Positions 16,711-24,100 of a DNA stretch of 64,000 bases are shown here, one piece after another. Position 1 is the stretch's first letter, and each line of letters opens with the position of its first letter. The DNA is from Deltaproteobacteria bacterium (GTDB lineage: Bacteria > Desulfobacterota > Binatia > UBA9968): contig VGTH01000027.1 in assembly GCA_016874755.1 (NCBI GenBank), forward strand, positions 1-64,000, in the 5' to 3' direction. The notes under the pieces were generated by a model. It was not told the origin of the DNA and searched no databases. It worked only from the letters and a program-made list of their open reading frames with translations. The position numbers and the translations under genes are program-made.

Positions 16711-17727
16711 ATGGGGCCGCGCATTAGCAGATTTCTCGCGCCATTTTTCTTTGGCGTTTGCCTAGTCTCCTCCGCTCCAGCCCAGCACCGCTCCCGGCAG
16801 GACATTGAGAAAGAATATCTCGCCCACGCGCAGCAGGCGGTGCCGCGCGATGCTTTTCCCGTGCTGCTCAACCCAGCCATGGGAACAGTGGCCGACGGCG
16901 ACAAGCTATTTCAGGCCAATGAATGGATCATCGGCGTTGCCATCAATGGCGAGGCCAAAGCCTACCCGGTCACGGTGATGGGCATCCATGAGCTGATCAA
17001 CGACAAGGTGGGAGGCCAGCCGATCACGGTCTGCTGGTGACCGCTCTGCCAAACGGTTGTCGTGCACAACCGTAACCTCAACATTGCCGGCAAAAGCACG
17101 ACCTTGGAATTTGGCCACGAGGGCGTGCTCTACCGCCAGTCGTTCATCATGTACGACAAGCAAACCGACACCAAGTGGAATCATTCCACGGGCCTCGCCA
17201 TGTTCGGCAAACTCACCGGCATGCGGCTGGAAATTTTGCCGAGCTGGGTGGTGCGTTGGGAGCAATGGAAGGCCATGCATCCGACGACGAAAGTCCTGGC
17301 GCGCGAAGGGCGCGGCGGCTTCATGGGCACCTACGTCGCGGATCGCAATTTTGCTGAGTTCGGCCTCAGCGTCGGTCAGGGACCCCAGGCCAAGCTCTAT
17401 CCGTACGATCTGCTGGCCAAACGGGAGGTGGTCAACGACACGGTCGCGCCGCACGCGCTGGTCGTCACCTTCGACCCCGCGCACAAGCAAGCCATGGCGT
17501 TTTCACGCAAGCTTGGCGCGCAAGACTTAAGCTTCGAGCCCGGCAAAGAACCCAATCCGCGCAGTCTGATCATGCGCGACCGTGAGACCTCCAGCCTCTG
17601 GGATCGCCTGAGCGGCAAAGCCGTCGAGGGGAAAATGAAAGGCAAGAGCCTGCAACCCTTGATTGCCGTTCCCTGGCTAAAAGAACGCTGGCGGCAGATC
17701 TATCCAGAAGGAATTGTCTACAAATAG
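16711..17727 (+). CDS. DUF3179 exported protein, candidate selenoprotein (Sec110 by UGA)
   Basis: A single frame of 338 codons runs from ATG 16711 (GAGGAG upstream) to TAG 17725-17727, interrupted only by TGA 17038-17040. DUF3179 proteins carry a conserved T-Y/W-CPLC motif; here the reading is VCW-[UGA]-PLCQT, so UGA stands exactly at the first Cys and gives UxxC. Both sides match the family: AYPVTVMGIHELINDKVGGQP before, then MYDKQTDTKWNHSTGLA, WKAMHPTTKVL and SLWDRLSGKAVEG after. The N-terminus is a signal peptide (FLAPFFFGVCLVSSAPAQ), so the protein acts outside the cytoplasm; its function is unknown. A hairpin follows the UGA (17053-17073). If Sec is not inserted, this is a nonsense-mutated gene. 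Confidence 0.7.
17053..17073 (+). promoter_or_regulatory. Candidate bacterial SECIS hairpin after the DUF3179 UGA
   Basis: ACGGTTGT (17053-17060) pairs perfectly with ACAACCGT (17066-17073) around a 5-base loop CGTGC. The stem starts 12 bases after the UGA and the loop lies 20 bases after it, with G as the second loop base. Distance, stem length and loop G fit the published bSECIS pattern for SelB recognition. Functional proof is lacking. Confidence 0.6.
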
Positions 17728-18022
17728 CGCTCGTAGAATTGTAGAGTAGCGTCTGCGCCGCGTGCCGGGCGCTAACCCGACCCACATGAATCACATTTGC
17801 CGCGATTGTTCGTAGGTTGGGTTAGCGGAGCGTAAGCCAACTCACCTCTCCGCCTCACTCCGACCCAACGCCCTCGAAATCGCGCACTTCCCCGCCCCAA
17901 CTTCGTGATAGATTCCCGCCTCAACAAACCGACCGAAACTAGCCAGATAGTGCGCCGACCCTGGCATTTGACCACGGGTCAGTAGCCCCCCCGGGCTGAA
18001 CGCGCGCGCCAAATGCCGATCT
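17728..18022. repeat. Intergenic region with a GGGTTAGCG-type inverted repeat
   Basis: CGCTAACCCGACCC (17770-17783) and GGTTGGGTTAGCG (about 17815-17826) form an imperfect inverted pair typical of the common 'GTAGGTTGGGTTAGCG...' intergenic element. The rest of the 295 bases shows no gene. Confidence 0.5.
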
Positions 18023-19330
18023 TCACTCGGCGTCGCCGTCGGCGTTAAAAGTTACCTTGCGCAGCAGCATGTTCTTATCGCTCAATATTTCGATGTCGAC
18101 GCTCGGACGCTCGCGCTCGGCGTTGACCGTGACCAAAGCGTAATTGAACACTTCGTTGTTGAAGTACTCGAAGCGCTTTGCCGTGCCCGAGGCTTTGCCC
18201 ATTGGCGCACCCAACGGTCCGGTGATGATCTCCCGCAGCACTGGGGCACCCGGCACTCTCACAACCGCCGCATAGTGCACATCGGCTGTCAGAAATATCA
18301 CGCCGCGAATCGGCTTTTTCTTGATTGCCGCCAACACTTCGTCGCGATCCGCAGGGTAGCCGCCCCACTTGTCCGCGGAAGGACTGGAAAACGGCACCGA
18401 GGTGCAGACAAACTTGAACCGCGCATCCGAGCTGGCAAGCCCATCAAGAAACCACCGCATCTGTCGCGGTCCAAGAATCGCCCCGGCCGCCTCGTCACGG
18501 TACTGCCGCGTGTCGAGGACAAACAATTCCGCCGCACTGCCCCAACGAAGCGAACGGTACAGGCGGTCGGGATCGGTGGGGTCCTGCCGCACCGGCCAAT
18601 ATTCCATGAAGGCGCGGCGTCCGAGCGGCGCCAAAGGATGCGCCGCGCGATAATTATCAGAAACTTCGTGATCGTCCCAAGCGACCACCAGGCTCGCCTC
18701 GGCCAGCAAGCGCTGCGTCGGCGCGTCCTTGCGGTTGATCACGTACTTATTGCGAAACTGCTCCAGCTGGCGCGCCACACCCTCACGGTCTGCATAGATC
18801 GTGTCGCCAAGGTGCATGAAGAAATCCGGCTGTTTGTTGCGGATCGCATCCATGATCGAGAACGGCTGAAAATTCTGCCGCGTATCGCCGCTAAACGCGA
18901 AGCGCACATTGGCCGGCTGATCGGCGCGCGGCGCGGTCACGAAGCGCGCAATCGGCCCCGGCCTGCGATTCTCCACCAGCGCGCGATAATAGTAGGTTGT
19001 TCGCGCATCGAGCCCCTGCAGCACCACTTTTCCCGTGAAGTCCGCGGCAGTTAAAAGTTTAGCAGGCGCCGATCTCTGCGCATTTGCGAGCGCTGGATCT
19101 TTACCATACTCGATAACCCCCGCGCCTTCGCGCTCACCGCGCAACCAGATCACCGCACCGTCGGCCGCAACGTCCCCGGCCGCACAAGGCAGCGACAACC
19201 CCGTGTCTTGCAGCGGCTCTGCCGCAGCCACTTTAGACGGCGCGAGCCATGGCGGCATGGCGGCGCTCGCCGCGGCTGCGCCGGCCATCGCTAGAAACCT
19301 ACGTCGGCTAACGCGTCGTCTTCGCAACAT
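18023..19330 (-). CDS. phoD: PhoD-type alkaline phosphatase / phosphodiesterase, Tat-exported
   Basis: 435 residues. A twin-arginine signal (SRRRFLAMAGAAAASAA) directs folded export. An N-terminal Fn3-like domain follows, then the metal-binding phosphatase core: FAFSGDTRQ, MHLGDTIYADRE, VVAWDDHEVSDNY, LFVLDTRQYRD and LTADVHYAAVV. PhoD enzymes hydrolyse phosphomonoesters and diesters with Ca and Fe in the periplasm. No Pho box is obvious upstream. It is transcribed alone. Confidence 0.9.
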   Translation of the reverse strand: MLRRRRVSRRRFLAMAGAAAASAAMPPWLAPSKVAAAEPLQDTGLSLPCAAGDVAADGAVIWLRGEREGAGVIEYGKDPALANAQRSAPAKLLTAADFTGKVVLQGLDARTTYYYRALVENRRPGPIARFVTAPRADQPANVRFAFSGDTRQNFQPFSIMDAIRNKQPDFFMHLGDTIYADREGVARQLEQFRNKYVINRKDAPTQRLLAEASLVVAWDDHEVSDNYRAAHPLAPLGRRAFMEYWPVRQDPTDPDRLYRSLRWGSAAELFVLDTRQYRDEAAGAILGPRQMRWFLDGLASSDARFKFVCTSVPFSSPSADKWGGYPADRDEVLAAIKKKPIRGVIFLTADVHYAAVVRVPGAPVLREIITGPLGAPMGKASGTAKRFEYFNNEVFNYALVTVNAERERPSVDIEILSDKNMLLRKVTFNADGDAE

Positions 19331-19361
19331 GGATCGTCCTTAGAAATACACCTAGACTCGC

Positions 19362-20282
19362 CTAGCCCATTGCAAACACCTCACCCAACGCCTCCAACTG
19401 CTCGGCGTAACGGCACACAGGATTCAAAATCAGGTGATTCACACCGGTCACGGCGAGCTCTTCTATTTTGGCGCGGACTTGTTCCGGCGCGCCGCAAAAT
19501 CCCGACGTATCGGCGCCCTTGGGGTTGCGATAGACAATGGTAAACCAGTGTTCCAGCTCAGCGCGCGCAATGTCGGCGCGTTCGTGCACGGAGAGAAAAA
19601 CGCGCTTCGATATCGGAAATGTTGCCGGATCCCGTCCGGCCCGCCGCAGCTCCTGTTTCAAAAGCGAAATGTCTCGCTTGAATGACTCGACGCTGCCGCC
19701 GCCGGCGCCCATCCAGCCGTCGCCGATAGTCGCGGCGCGCCGGATGGCGTCCGGGTGAGTGCCGCCGAGCCATATCGGCGGGCGCGGCTGCTGCACAGGC
19801 TTGACGCCGAGCTTCGCGCCCTTGAGTTGAAAGATACTGCCGTTGAAATTGGCTTCAGGCTCGGTCCAGAGCTGTCTGATCAGCTCGACGCTCTCGCGAA
19901 ACCGCGCCACGCGCCGTTCACGGGGAACTTGAAATTCCTCATAGTGGCTATCGCGTCCCAAGCCAGCGCCAAGAATCGCCCGCCCACCGCTCAAGTAATC
20001 CAAAGTCGCCATCTGGTGCGCCACATGCACGGGATGGTGCAGCGGCAGCACGATTACCGATACCCCCAGGCGAATCCTGGTCGTGACAGCGGCCGCGTAG
20101 GTCAGCGCCACCACCGAGTCGAGGCAAAACACGTGGTCGAGGGTATTCTCCGTCACCCACAGGTCGCTGAAGCCGAGTTCTTCAGCACGTTGCGCCACCC
20201 GGCGCACCGCAGCGGCATTGATTGGGTCCGGAGACCGGTGTGGCAAAGCGAAGCCGAGGGATATGGTGTCGTTGAGAGCCAT
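19362..20282 (-). CDS. LLM-class flavin-dependent (F420/FMN) oxidoreductase
   Basis: 306 residues, luciferase-like TIM barrel. Signatures: LGFALPHRSPDP, RVAQRAEELGFSDLWVTEN, TTRIRLGVSVIVLPLHHPVHVAHQMATLDYLSGGRAILGAGLG, and PIWLGGTHPDAIRRAATIGDGWMG. Members use reduced FMN or F420 to oxidise or reduce small substrates, and the cofactor cannot be decided here. No neighbour gives the substrate. The start ATG (20282) is followed closely by the family N-terminus. Confidence 0.88.
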   Translation of the reverse strand: MALNDTISLGFALPHRSPDPINAAAVRRVAQRAEELGFSDLWVTENTLDHVFCLDSVVALTYAAAVTTRIRLGVSVIVLPLHHPVHVAHQMATLDYLSGGRAILGAGLGRDSHYEEFQVPRERRVARFRESVELIRQLWTEPEANFNGSIFQLKGAKLGVKPVQQPRPPIWLGGTHPDAIRRAATIGDGWMGAGGGSVESFKRDISLLKQELRRAGRDPATFPISKRVFLSVHERADIARAELEHWFTIVYRNPKGADTSGFCGAPEQVRAKIEELAVTGVNHLILNPVCRYAEQLEALGEVFAMG

Positions 20283-20345
20283 CGTTCGAAAAACAAAGTC
20301 AAAATCCTCTTGTTGTTCTTGTTACGGGAGTGTTGCTGTCGTGGA

Positions 20346-20706
20346 TTACGGGAATTCTCGGACTCGGTAGCGGCTCTCTTCAACGATAACAATCGCGCCT
20401 CTGCTCAGCTCTCCTTCACAGTCGGCAATCACTGCGGAAAGCCGCTGAATGACAAAAGCCAAGCGAGTGTTTCGCAGGCGAAAAAGAATGACCCCAGTCT
20501 TTTGGCCTTTCGAAAATGCCACGATCTCGCCGAAATCTAGATCGTAGGTTACGACCACACGAGATTCGGCAACCGCCTTTTCGCAAATCCCACCGTTAGG
20601 TAACTTTTGCAGGCCTTCGTCGCGCAAGTGTGTTGCATCATGACCTTGCGAGTTGAGCCAAGTGTATGAGCCTCACATCCATGCACATGTCGATTAGGAA
20701 CCGCAC
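20346..20706 (-). pseudogene. Frameshifted DUF5615 (PIN-like toxin) gene
   Basis: From GTG 20706 the frame reads RFLIDMCMDVRLIH, which is the DUF5615 N-terminus. One extra base in CACTTGG shifts the frame; the next frame continues WLNSQGHDATHLRDEGL, then VVVTYDLDFGEIVAFS, TGVILFRLRNT and GAIVIVEESRYRVRE, covering the whole family domain. DUF5615 proteins are PIN-like nucleases of putative toxin-antitoxin modules. A single indel in an otherwise complete gene could be recent decay or a sequence error. No clear DUF433 antitoxin was found upstream. Confidence 0.7.
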
Positions 20707-20941
20707 CGGGAAAATCTAACGGAAATGAATTTCTTCCTGCGTCAGCCAAGCGGCCTCTTGTCCGATTTTCATCTAAAGATACATCATTGCCAGTACGTAG
20801 CCAAACAAGCAACATAAGGGTGGCGCAACGAGGCATCTAGCCGCACGTCTCAACTTATCGGCGATAAGTGGTTACGCGCCAGAACGTCCGTTCTTATGGA
20901 AGTACCGTCGGCGATTATTCCGACACAAACAAACCTCGTCA

Positions 20942-21220
20942 TCAATCCCTTGCATCCGGAAGGGTGGCGAGCCAGTGGAAGTAGTAGGTTTCGCCGGTGT
21001 CTGGATCGCCGGCGGCTTGGGCTTTCTTGATCTCTTCGCCGAGCATTGTGGACCATTCCGGCCAGACGAACAGACCCTTTTCGTGCAGCGTTAGCACCAT
21101 GGCGAATGCGTGGGCTTCCCAGGGTGCGCGGAAGACCGGCCCGGTGGCGTCGCGTGGAATGCCTGGCACAGGTTCCGCGGCGGGGCCGCTTCGGATTCAA
21201 TCAGGCACTCGGATGTTCAA
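20942..21220 (-). pseudogene. Partial, decayed duplicate of the nitrile hydratase accessory gene
   Basis: About 75 residues are nearly identical to the first two thirds of the intact accessory protein (21596-21991), including GIPRDATGPVF, PWEAHAFAM, LHEKGLF and GDPDTGETYYFHWLATL. The start codon is lost (ATG is ATC here) with a TGA shortly after, and the C-terminal 50 or so residues are missing. It is the upstream half of a direct repeat: 20961-21220 against 21732-21991. Confidence 0.8.
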
Positions 21221-21417
21221 ACACAAGACAGTTTGGAATCGGTTTAACTCATGAAACAGAAATATTGACGCGCCCGTTTCGTAGGCTACTTTTATTGACG
21301 GGTCGCCTGTCGCGAACGCGCTGTACGTGACCAGAGGCGGCCTTTGCGGTATTTGCTAATAACCGTAATGCCCTGTTTACCGACTCTGTATCCGGAAAAA
21401 TATTCGTCAAGTCTGGC

Positions 21418-21592
21418 TCAATCAAAACGAGGTTGCTTCCCGCTCATCTTAGTCGGAGTGATCGGGGTCGGGGAAAGTGATCGCCAAGGGATCTGAAAAA
21501 CCGTTGATGCTTTTTCAAATGAGACGCCGTGTTTCCGGAAATTTGTCTTGGCCTTTTTAGCGTCCCAATATACCCCGGTCAGGTTGGCATGC
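21418..21592 (-). pseudogene. Broken BrnT-family toxin fragment
   Basis: The frame reads VYWDAKKAKTNFRKHGVSFEKASTVF, which is the N-terminal BrnT signature (family: 'WDxxKAxxNxRKHGVsFeeA'). A one-base shift then moves the homology to another frame (SDPLAITFPDPDHSD, then TAA, then DEREAT). The gene therefore carries at least one frameshift and a stop, and lacks the C-terminal catalytic region. No BrnA antitoxin is visible. It lies directly after the nitrile hydratase operon. Confidence 0.6.
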
Positions 21593-21595
21593 CCA

Positions 21596-21991
21596 TCATT
21601 TTCCAAAATCCTCAGTCTTAAGCTCAATCGGTTTCCCATGCGGCGTGCGGTGCATAGCGCGCTCCCAGGCGTCAAAATGCTCTTTGAGCGCTTGGGATGA
21701 GGTTGCGCCTTTTTCCGCGACCATGCGTTCGAGGGTGGCGAGCCAGTGGAAGTAGTAGGTTTCGCCGGTGTCGGGGTCGCCGGCGGCTTGGGCTTTCTTG
21801 ATCTCTTCGCCAAGCATGGCGGACCACTCGGGCCAGGCGAATAATCCTTTTTCGTGCAGCGTTAGCGCCATGGCGAAGGCGTGGGCTTCCCAGGGCGCGT
21901 GGAAGACCGGGCCGGTGGCGTCGCGGGGAATGCCTGGCACAGATTCGGCAGCGCGCCGGGCGGCTTCGGGTTCGATCAATGGTTCAGACAT
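21596..21991 (-). CDS. Nitrile hydratase accessory/activator protein
   Basis: 131 residues from ATG 21991. Such small proteins resemble the N-terminal part of the beta subunit and help incorporate cobalt into the alpha subunit. Seen: VFHAPWEAHAFAMALTLHEKGLFAWPEWSAMLGEEI and GETYYFHWLATLERMVAEKG. It overlaps the beta-subunit stop by eight bases and is the last gene of the alpha-beta-accessory operon. A partial copy lies 770 bases downstream. Confidence 0.85.
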   Translation of the reverse strand: MSEPLIEPEAARRAAESVPGIPRDATGPVFHAPWEAHAFAMALTLHEKGLFAWPEWSAMLGEEIKKAQAAGDPDTGETYYFHWLATLERMVAEKGATSSQALKEHFDAWERAMHRTPHGKPIELKTEDFGK

Positions 21992-22643
21992 GTTCAAGAT
22001 AAGGTTCAAATGCTTCAATCGAAACTTTCAACGTTGGGTCGGCATCCAACCCCCAGATTTCTTGCGAGTCGAATTTCACCGTGTAGAGCCACTGAGGATC
22101 GTCGCCTTTGCCCGACGCTACTGAGTCAGGAAACGCGTGGGTACCGTGGATGCGCTCGACCACCCCGACGTGGCCGCGGGCGTAGCGCGGCAGGCGCGTG
22201 TGGGTCTGCGGGTGAATATTTTTGGTCCGGACGCGGTCGCCGATCTTGAACTGCGCCGGCCCTTGGGCCGGTCGATAAAACGAGCCGCGCTTGGTGACCT
22301 TATCGATGTCGGCGATTGCGAACGGGCCGCGAGTTCGATTTTTCGCCGGACGCAGGGCGTGACCGGCCTCGACTTCGTCGGCGTCTATCAATCCCTTCTC
22401 GATGAGCAGGTTTTGATTGCGCACGAACCACTTCTCGTAATAAGGGCGGCTCAAATAAAAACTCGGCGCCATCATTTCAATGGCGTAGCGGCTGGTGTCG
22501 ATGGTCCAGGCACGAAAAACACCGATGGCGCGGCTCATCGCCAGCACGCGCCCTTCCCAGCGATGATGAAAAACCGGCTCGTTGGGCTCGGGCTGGACTT
22601 TGCCGAACCCGTCCATGCCGCCCATGTCGTGTACGCCGTCCAT
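21984..22643 (-). CDS. nthB: Nitrile hydratase beta subunit
   Basis: 219 residues. The N-terminus MDGVHDMGGMDGFG is the hallmark of the beta subunit. It is followed by VFHHRWEGRVLAMSRAIG and YYEKWFVRNQNLLIEKGLI, and by the C-terminal SH3-like domain (FKIGDRVRTKNIHPQTHTRLPRYARGHVGVVERIHGTHAFPD). With the alpha subunit it hydrates nitriles to amides. The start ATG overlaps the alpha-subunit stop by one base (TGATG), with GAGGTG before it. Confidence 0.95.
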   Translation of the reverse strand: MDGVHDMGGMDGFGKVQPEPNEPVFHHRWEGRVLAMSRAIGVFRAWTIDTSRYAIEMMAPSFYLSRPYYEKWFVRNQNLLIEKGLIDADEVEAGHALRPAKNRTRGPFAIADIDKVTKRGSFYRPAQGPAQFKIGDRVRTKNIHPQTHTRLPRYARGHVGVVERIHGTHAFPDSVASGKGDDPQWLYTVKFDSQEIWGLDADPTLKVSIEAFEPYLEHV

Positions 22644-23269
22644 CACTTCACCTCGCTCGGATTTTTCGCCAGCCGGGCGCCAATCATGCTGTCGCGAGTT
22701 ACCAGTTTGGCGAGCCGTTCCTCGCTCCAACCTTCGGTGCCAGCGGGCCGCATCGGCACGACCATGTAACGGGTCTCCGCCGTCGAATCCCAAACCCGAA
22801 TCTCTGTCTGGGCCGGCAGCGTCACTCCGAAATCCGCCAGCACTCCACGCGGATCTTTCACCACGCGCGAGCGGTAAGGAAACGACTTGTACCAGGCCGG
22901 CGGCAAGCCAAGCACGTCGGTCGGATAACAGGAGCAAAGCGTGCAAACGATTATGTTGTGCTGCTGCGGCGTGTTCTCAACGGCGACCAAATGTTCGCCA
23001 ACGCGCCCCACCTGCTCAGCAATCGTCGCCGCCGCCTTGCTGGCGTCTTCCAACAATGCCTTGCGAAACCCGTCATCGACCCACGCCTTGGCAACGACCT
23101 GCGCGCCGATGTGCGGCCCAATTTTGGTCTCGTAGAGCTCGACGATGCGGTCGAGGGCCGCAGTCTCAATGTAGCCCTTCTCGACAAGAATCGTCTCGAG
23201 CGCGCGCACCCGGAGGTCCATCTCGGTCAGCGTCGAGCCTTCATTGTGATCGTGATCATGTGTTTCCAT
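22643..23269 (-). CDS. nthA: Nitrile hydratase alpha subunit, cobalt type
   Basis: 208 residues from ATG 23269. The metal claw VCTLCSC is at residues 108-114 (C109, C112, C114); Thr at 110 marks the cobalt-dependent type, where iron enzymes have Ser. The N-terminus is rich in His and Asp (HDHDHNEG), as in many cobalt enzymes. PAWYKSFPYRSRVVKDPRGVL and VWDSTAETRYMVVPMRPAGTEGW complete the fold. The family hydrates nitriles to amides. No amidase is in the window. The longer reading from 23305 lacks a ribosome site. Confidence 0.95.
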   Translation of the reverse strand: METHDHDHNEGSTLTEMDLRVRALETILVEKGYIETAALDRIVELYETKIGPHIGAQVVAKAWVDDGFRKALLEDASKAAATIAEQVGRVGEHLVAVENTPQQHNIIVCTLCSCYPTDVLGLPPAWYKSFPYRSRVVKDPRGVLADFGVTLPAQTEIRVWDSTAETRYMVVPMRPAGTEGWSEERLAKLVTRDSMIGARLAKNPSEVK

Positions 23270-23305
23270 AGGTGAAATATAGCTAAGGAGAGCCGCTTCC
23301 TGCAA

Positions 23306-23350
23306 TCAGTAATTGATGGGTATCGCTGCGCTCAACCCATCCTACACTTG
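23306..23350. repeat. GGGTATCGCTGCGCTCAACCC-type intergenic repeat
   Basis: The words GGGTATCGCTGCGCTCAA and CCCATCCTAC match one arm of the widespread 'GTAGGATGGGTTGAGCGCAGCG' intergenic element. It lies between the SDR gene and nthA. Confidence 0.5.
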
Positions 23351-23356
23351 TATGAA

Positions 23357-24100
23357 TCAGTGAAACACACTGCCGCCATCGACGACAATCGCCTGGCCGG
23401 TCATGAAATCGCTGTCGGAGGAGCAGAGAAACACTAGAGTTCCCATCAAGTCCTCCGGCGTTTGCAGCCGTTTGATGGAGCGCTCCTTGAGCTGCAGCTC
23501 GGTCAGCGCTTTGGGCGCGTTTTGGCCTTCGTGTTCGACCAGGCCGGGAGCGATGGCGTTGACGCAAATGCCGAACTCGCCGACTTCGCGGGCCAGCGAA
23601 CGGGTCATGCCGATCAGCGCGGCTTTCGATGCAACATAATGCAAGAAATTCGGCGTGCCCCAGTAAGCCGTCGATGACGAGATGTTGATGATCTTGCCGC
23701 TCTTCTGCTCTTTCATTTGCGGAAATACCGCCTTAGCGCAGAGAAACGGGCCTTTGATGTTGACCGCCGAAACTTTGTCCCACTCCTCGGCGCTGATCTC
23801 GTAGAAGGGATGGCGATGGATGGCGATAAAAATCGCGGCGTTGTTGACTAGGATATCAATGCGGCCAAACGCTTTGACAGCTTCGGTCGCCATGCGGTTG
23901 GTGTCAGTTTCACTCGACACGTCAACTTTGAGCGCCAGCGCTTTGCCGCCCTTGGCGCGAATCTCGTTGGCCACCGGCTCGCCGTCGAGCACGTCGGCGA
24001 TCACGATTGCCGCCCCCTCTTCTGCCAAACGCCGGCAATACGCTGCGCCGATATGGCGCGCACCGCCGGTGACGATGGCGACTCGCCCCGCCAGTCTCAT
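23357..24100 (-). CDS. Short-chain dehydrogenase/reductase (SDR)
   Basis: 247 residues from ATG 24100 (GAAGGGG upstream). Classical SDR: the NAD(P)-binding TGGARHIGAAYC (a variant of TGxxxGxG), the NNAAIF motif, catalytic Ser in INISSSTAYWG and the YVASK motif (Tyr/Lys). The C-terminal DSDFMTGQAIVVDGG is typical. It oxidises or reduces an alcohol or ketone. The start overlaps the stop of the FAD oxidoreductase upstream (ATGA), so they are translationally coupled and may act on one pathway. Confidence 0.92.
   Translation of the reverse strand: MRLAGRVAIVTGGARHIGAAYCRRLAEEGAAIVIADVLDGEPVANEIRAKGGKALALKVDVSSETDTNRMATEAVKAFGRIDILVNNAAIFIAIHRHPFYEISAEEWDKVSAVNIKGPFLCAKAVFPQMKEQKSGKIINISSSTAYWGTPNFLHYVASKAALIGMTRSLAREVGEFGICVNAIAPGLVEHEGQNAPKALTELQLKERSIKRLQTPEDLMGTLVFLCSSDSDFMTGQAIVVDGGSVFH

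Noticed and set aside
20628-20706. DUF5615 frameshift as programmed frameshifting
   Set aside because: The shift site CACTTGG is not a known slippery sequence and no stimulating structure was seen. Decay or a sequence error is simpler.
21418-21592. Stop codon in the BrnT fragment as recoding
   Set aside because: The stop is TAA and the frame also shifts by one base, so it is gene decay.
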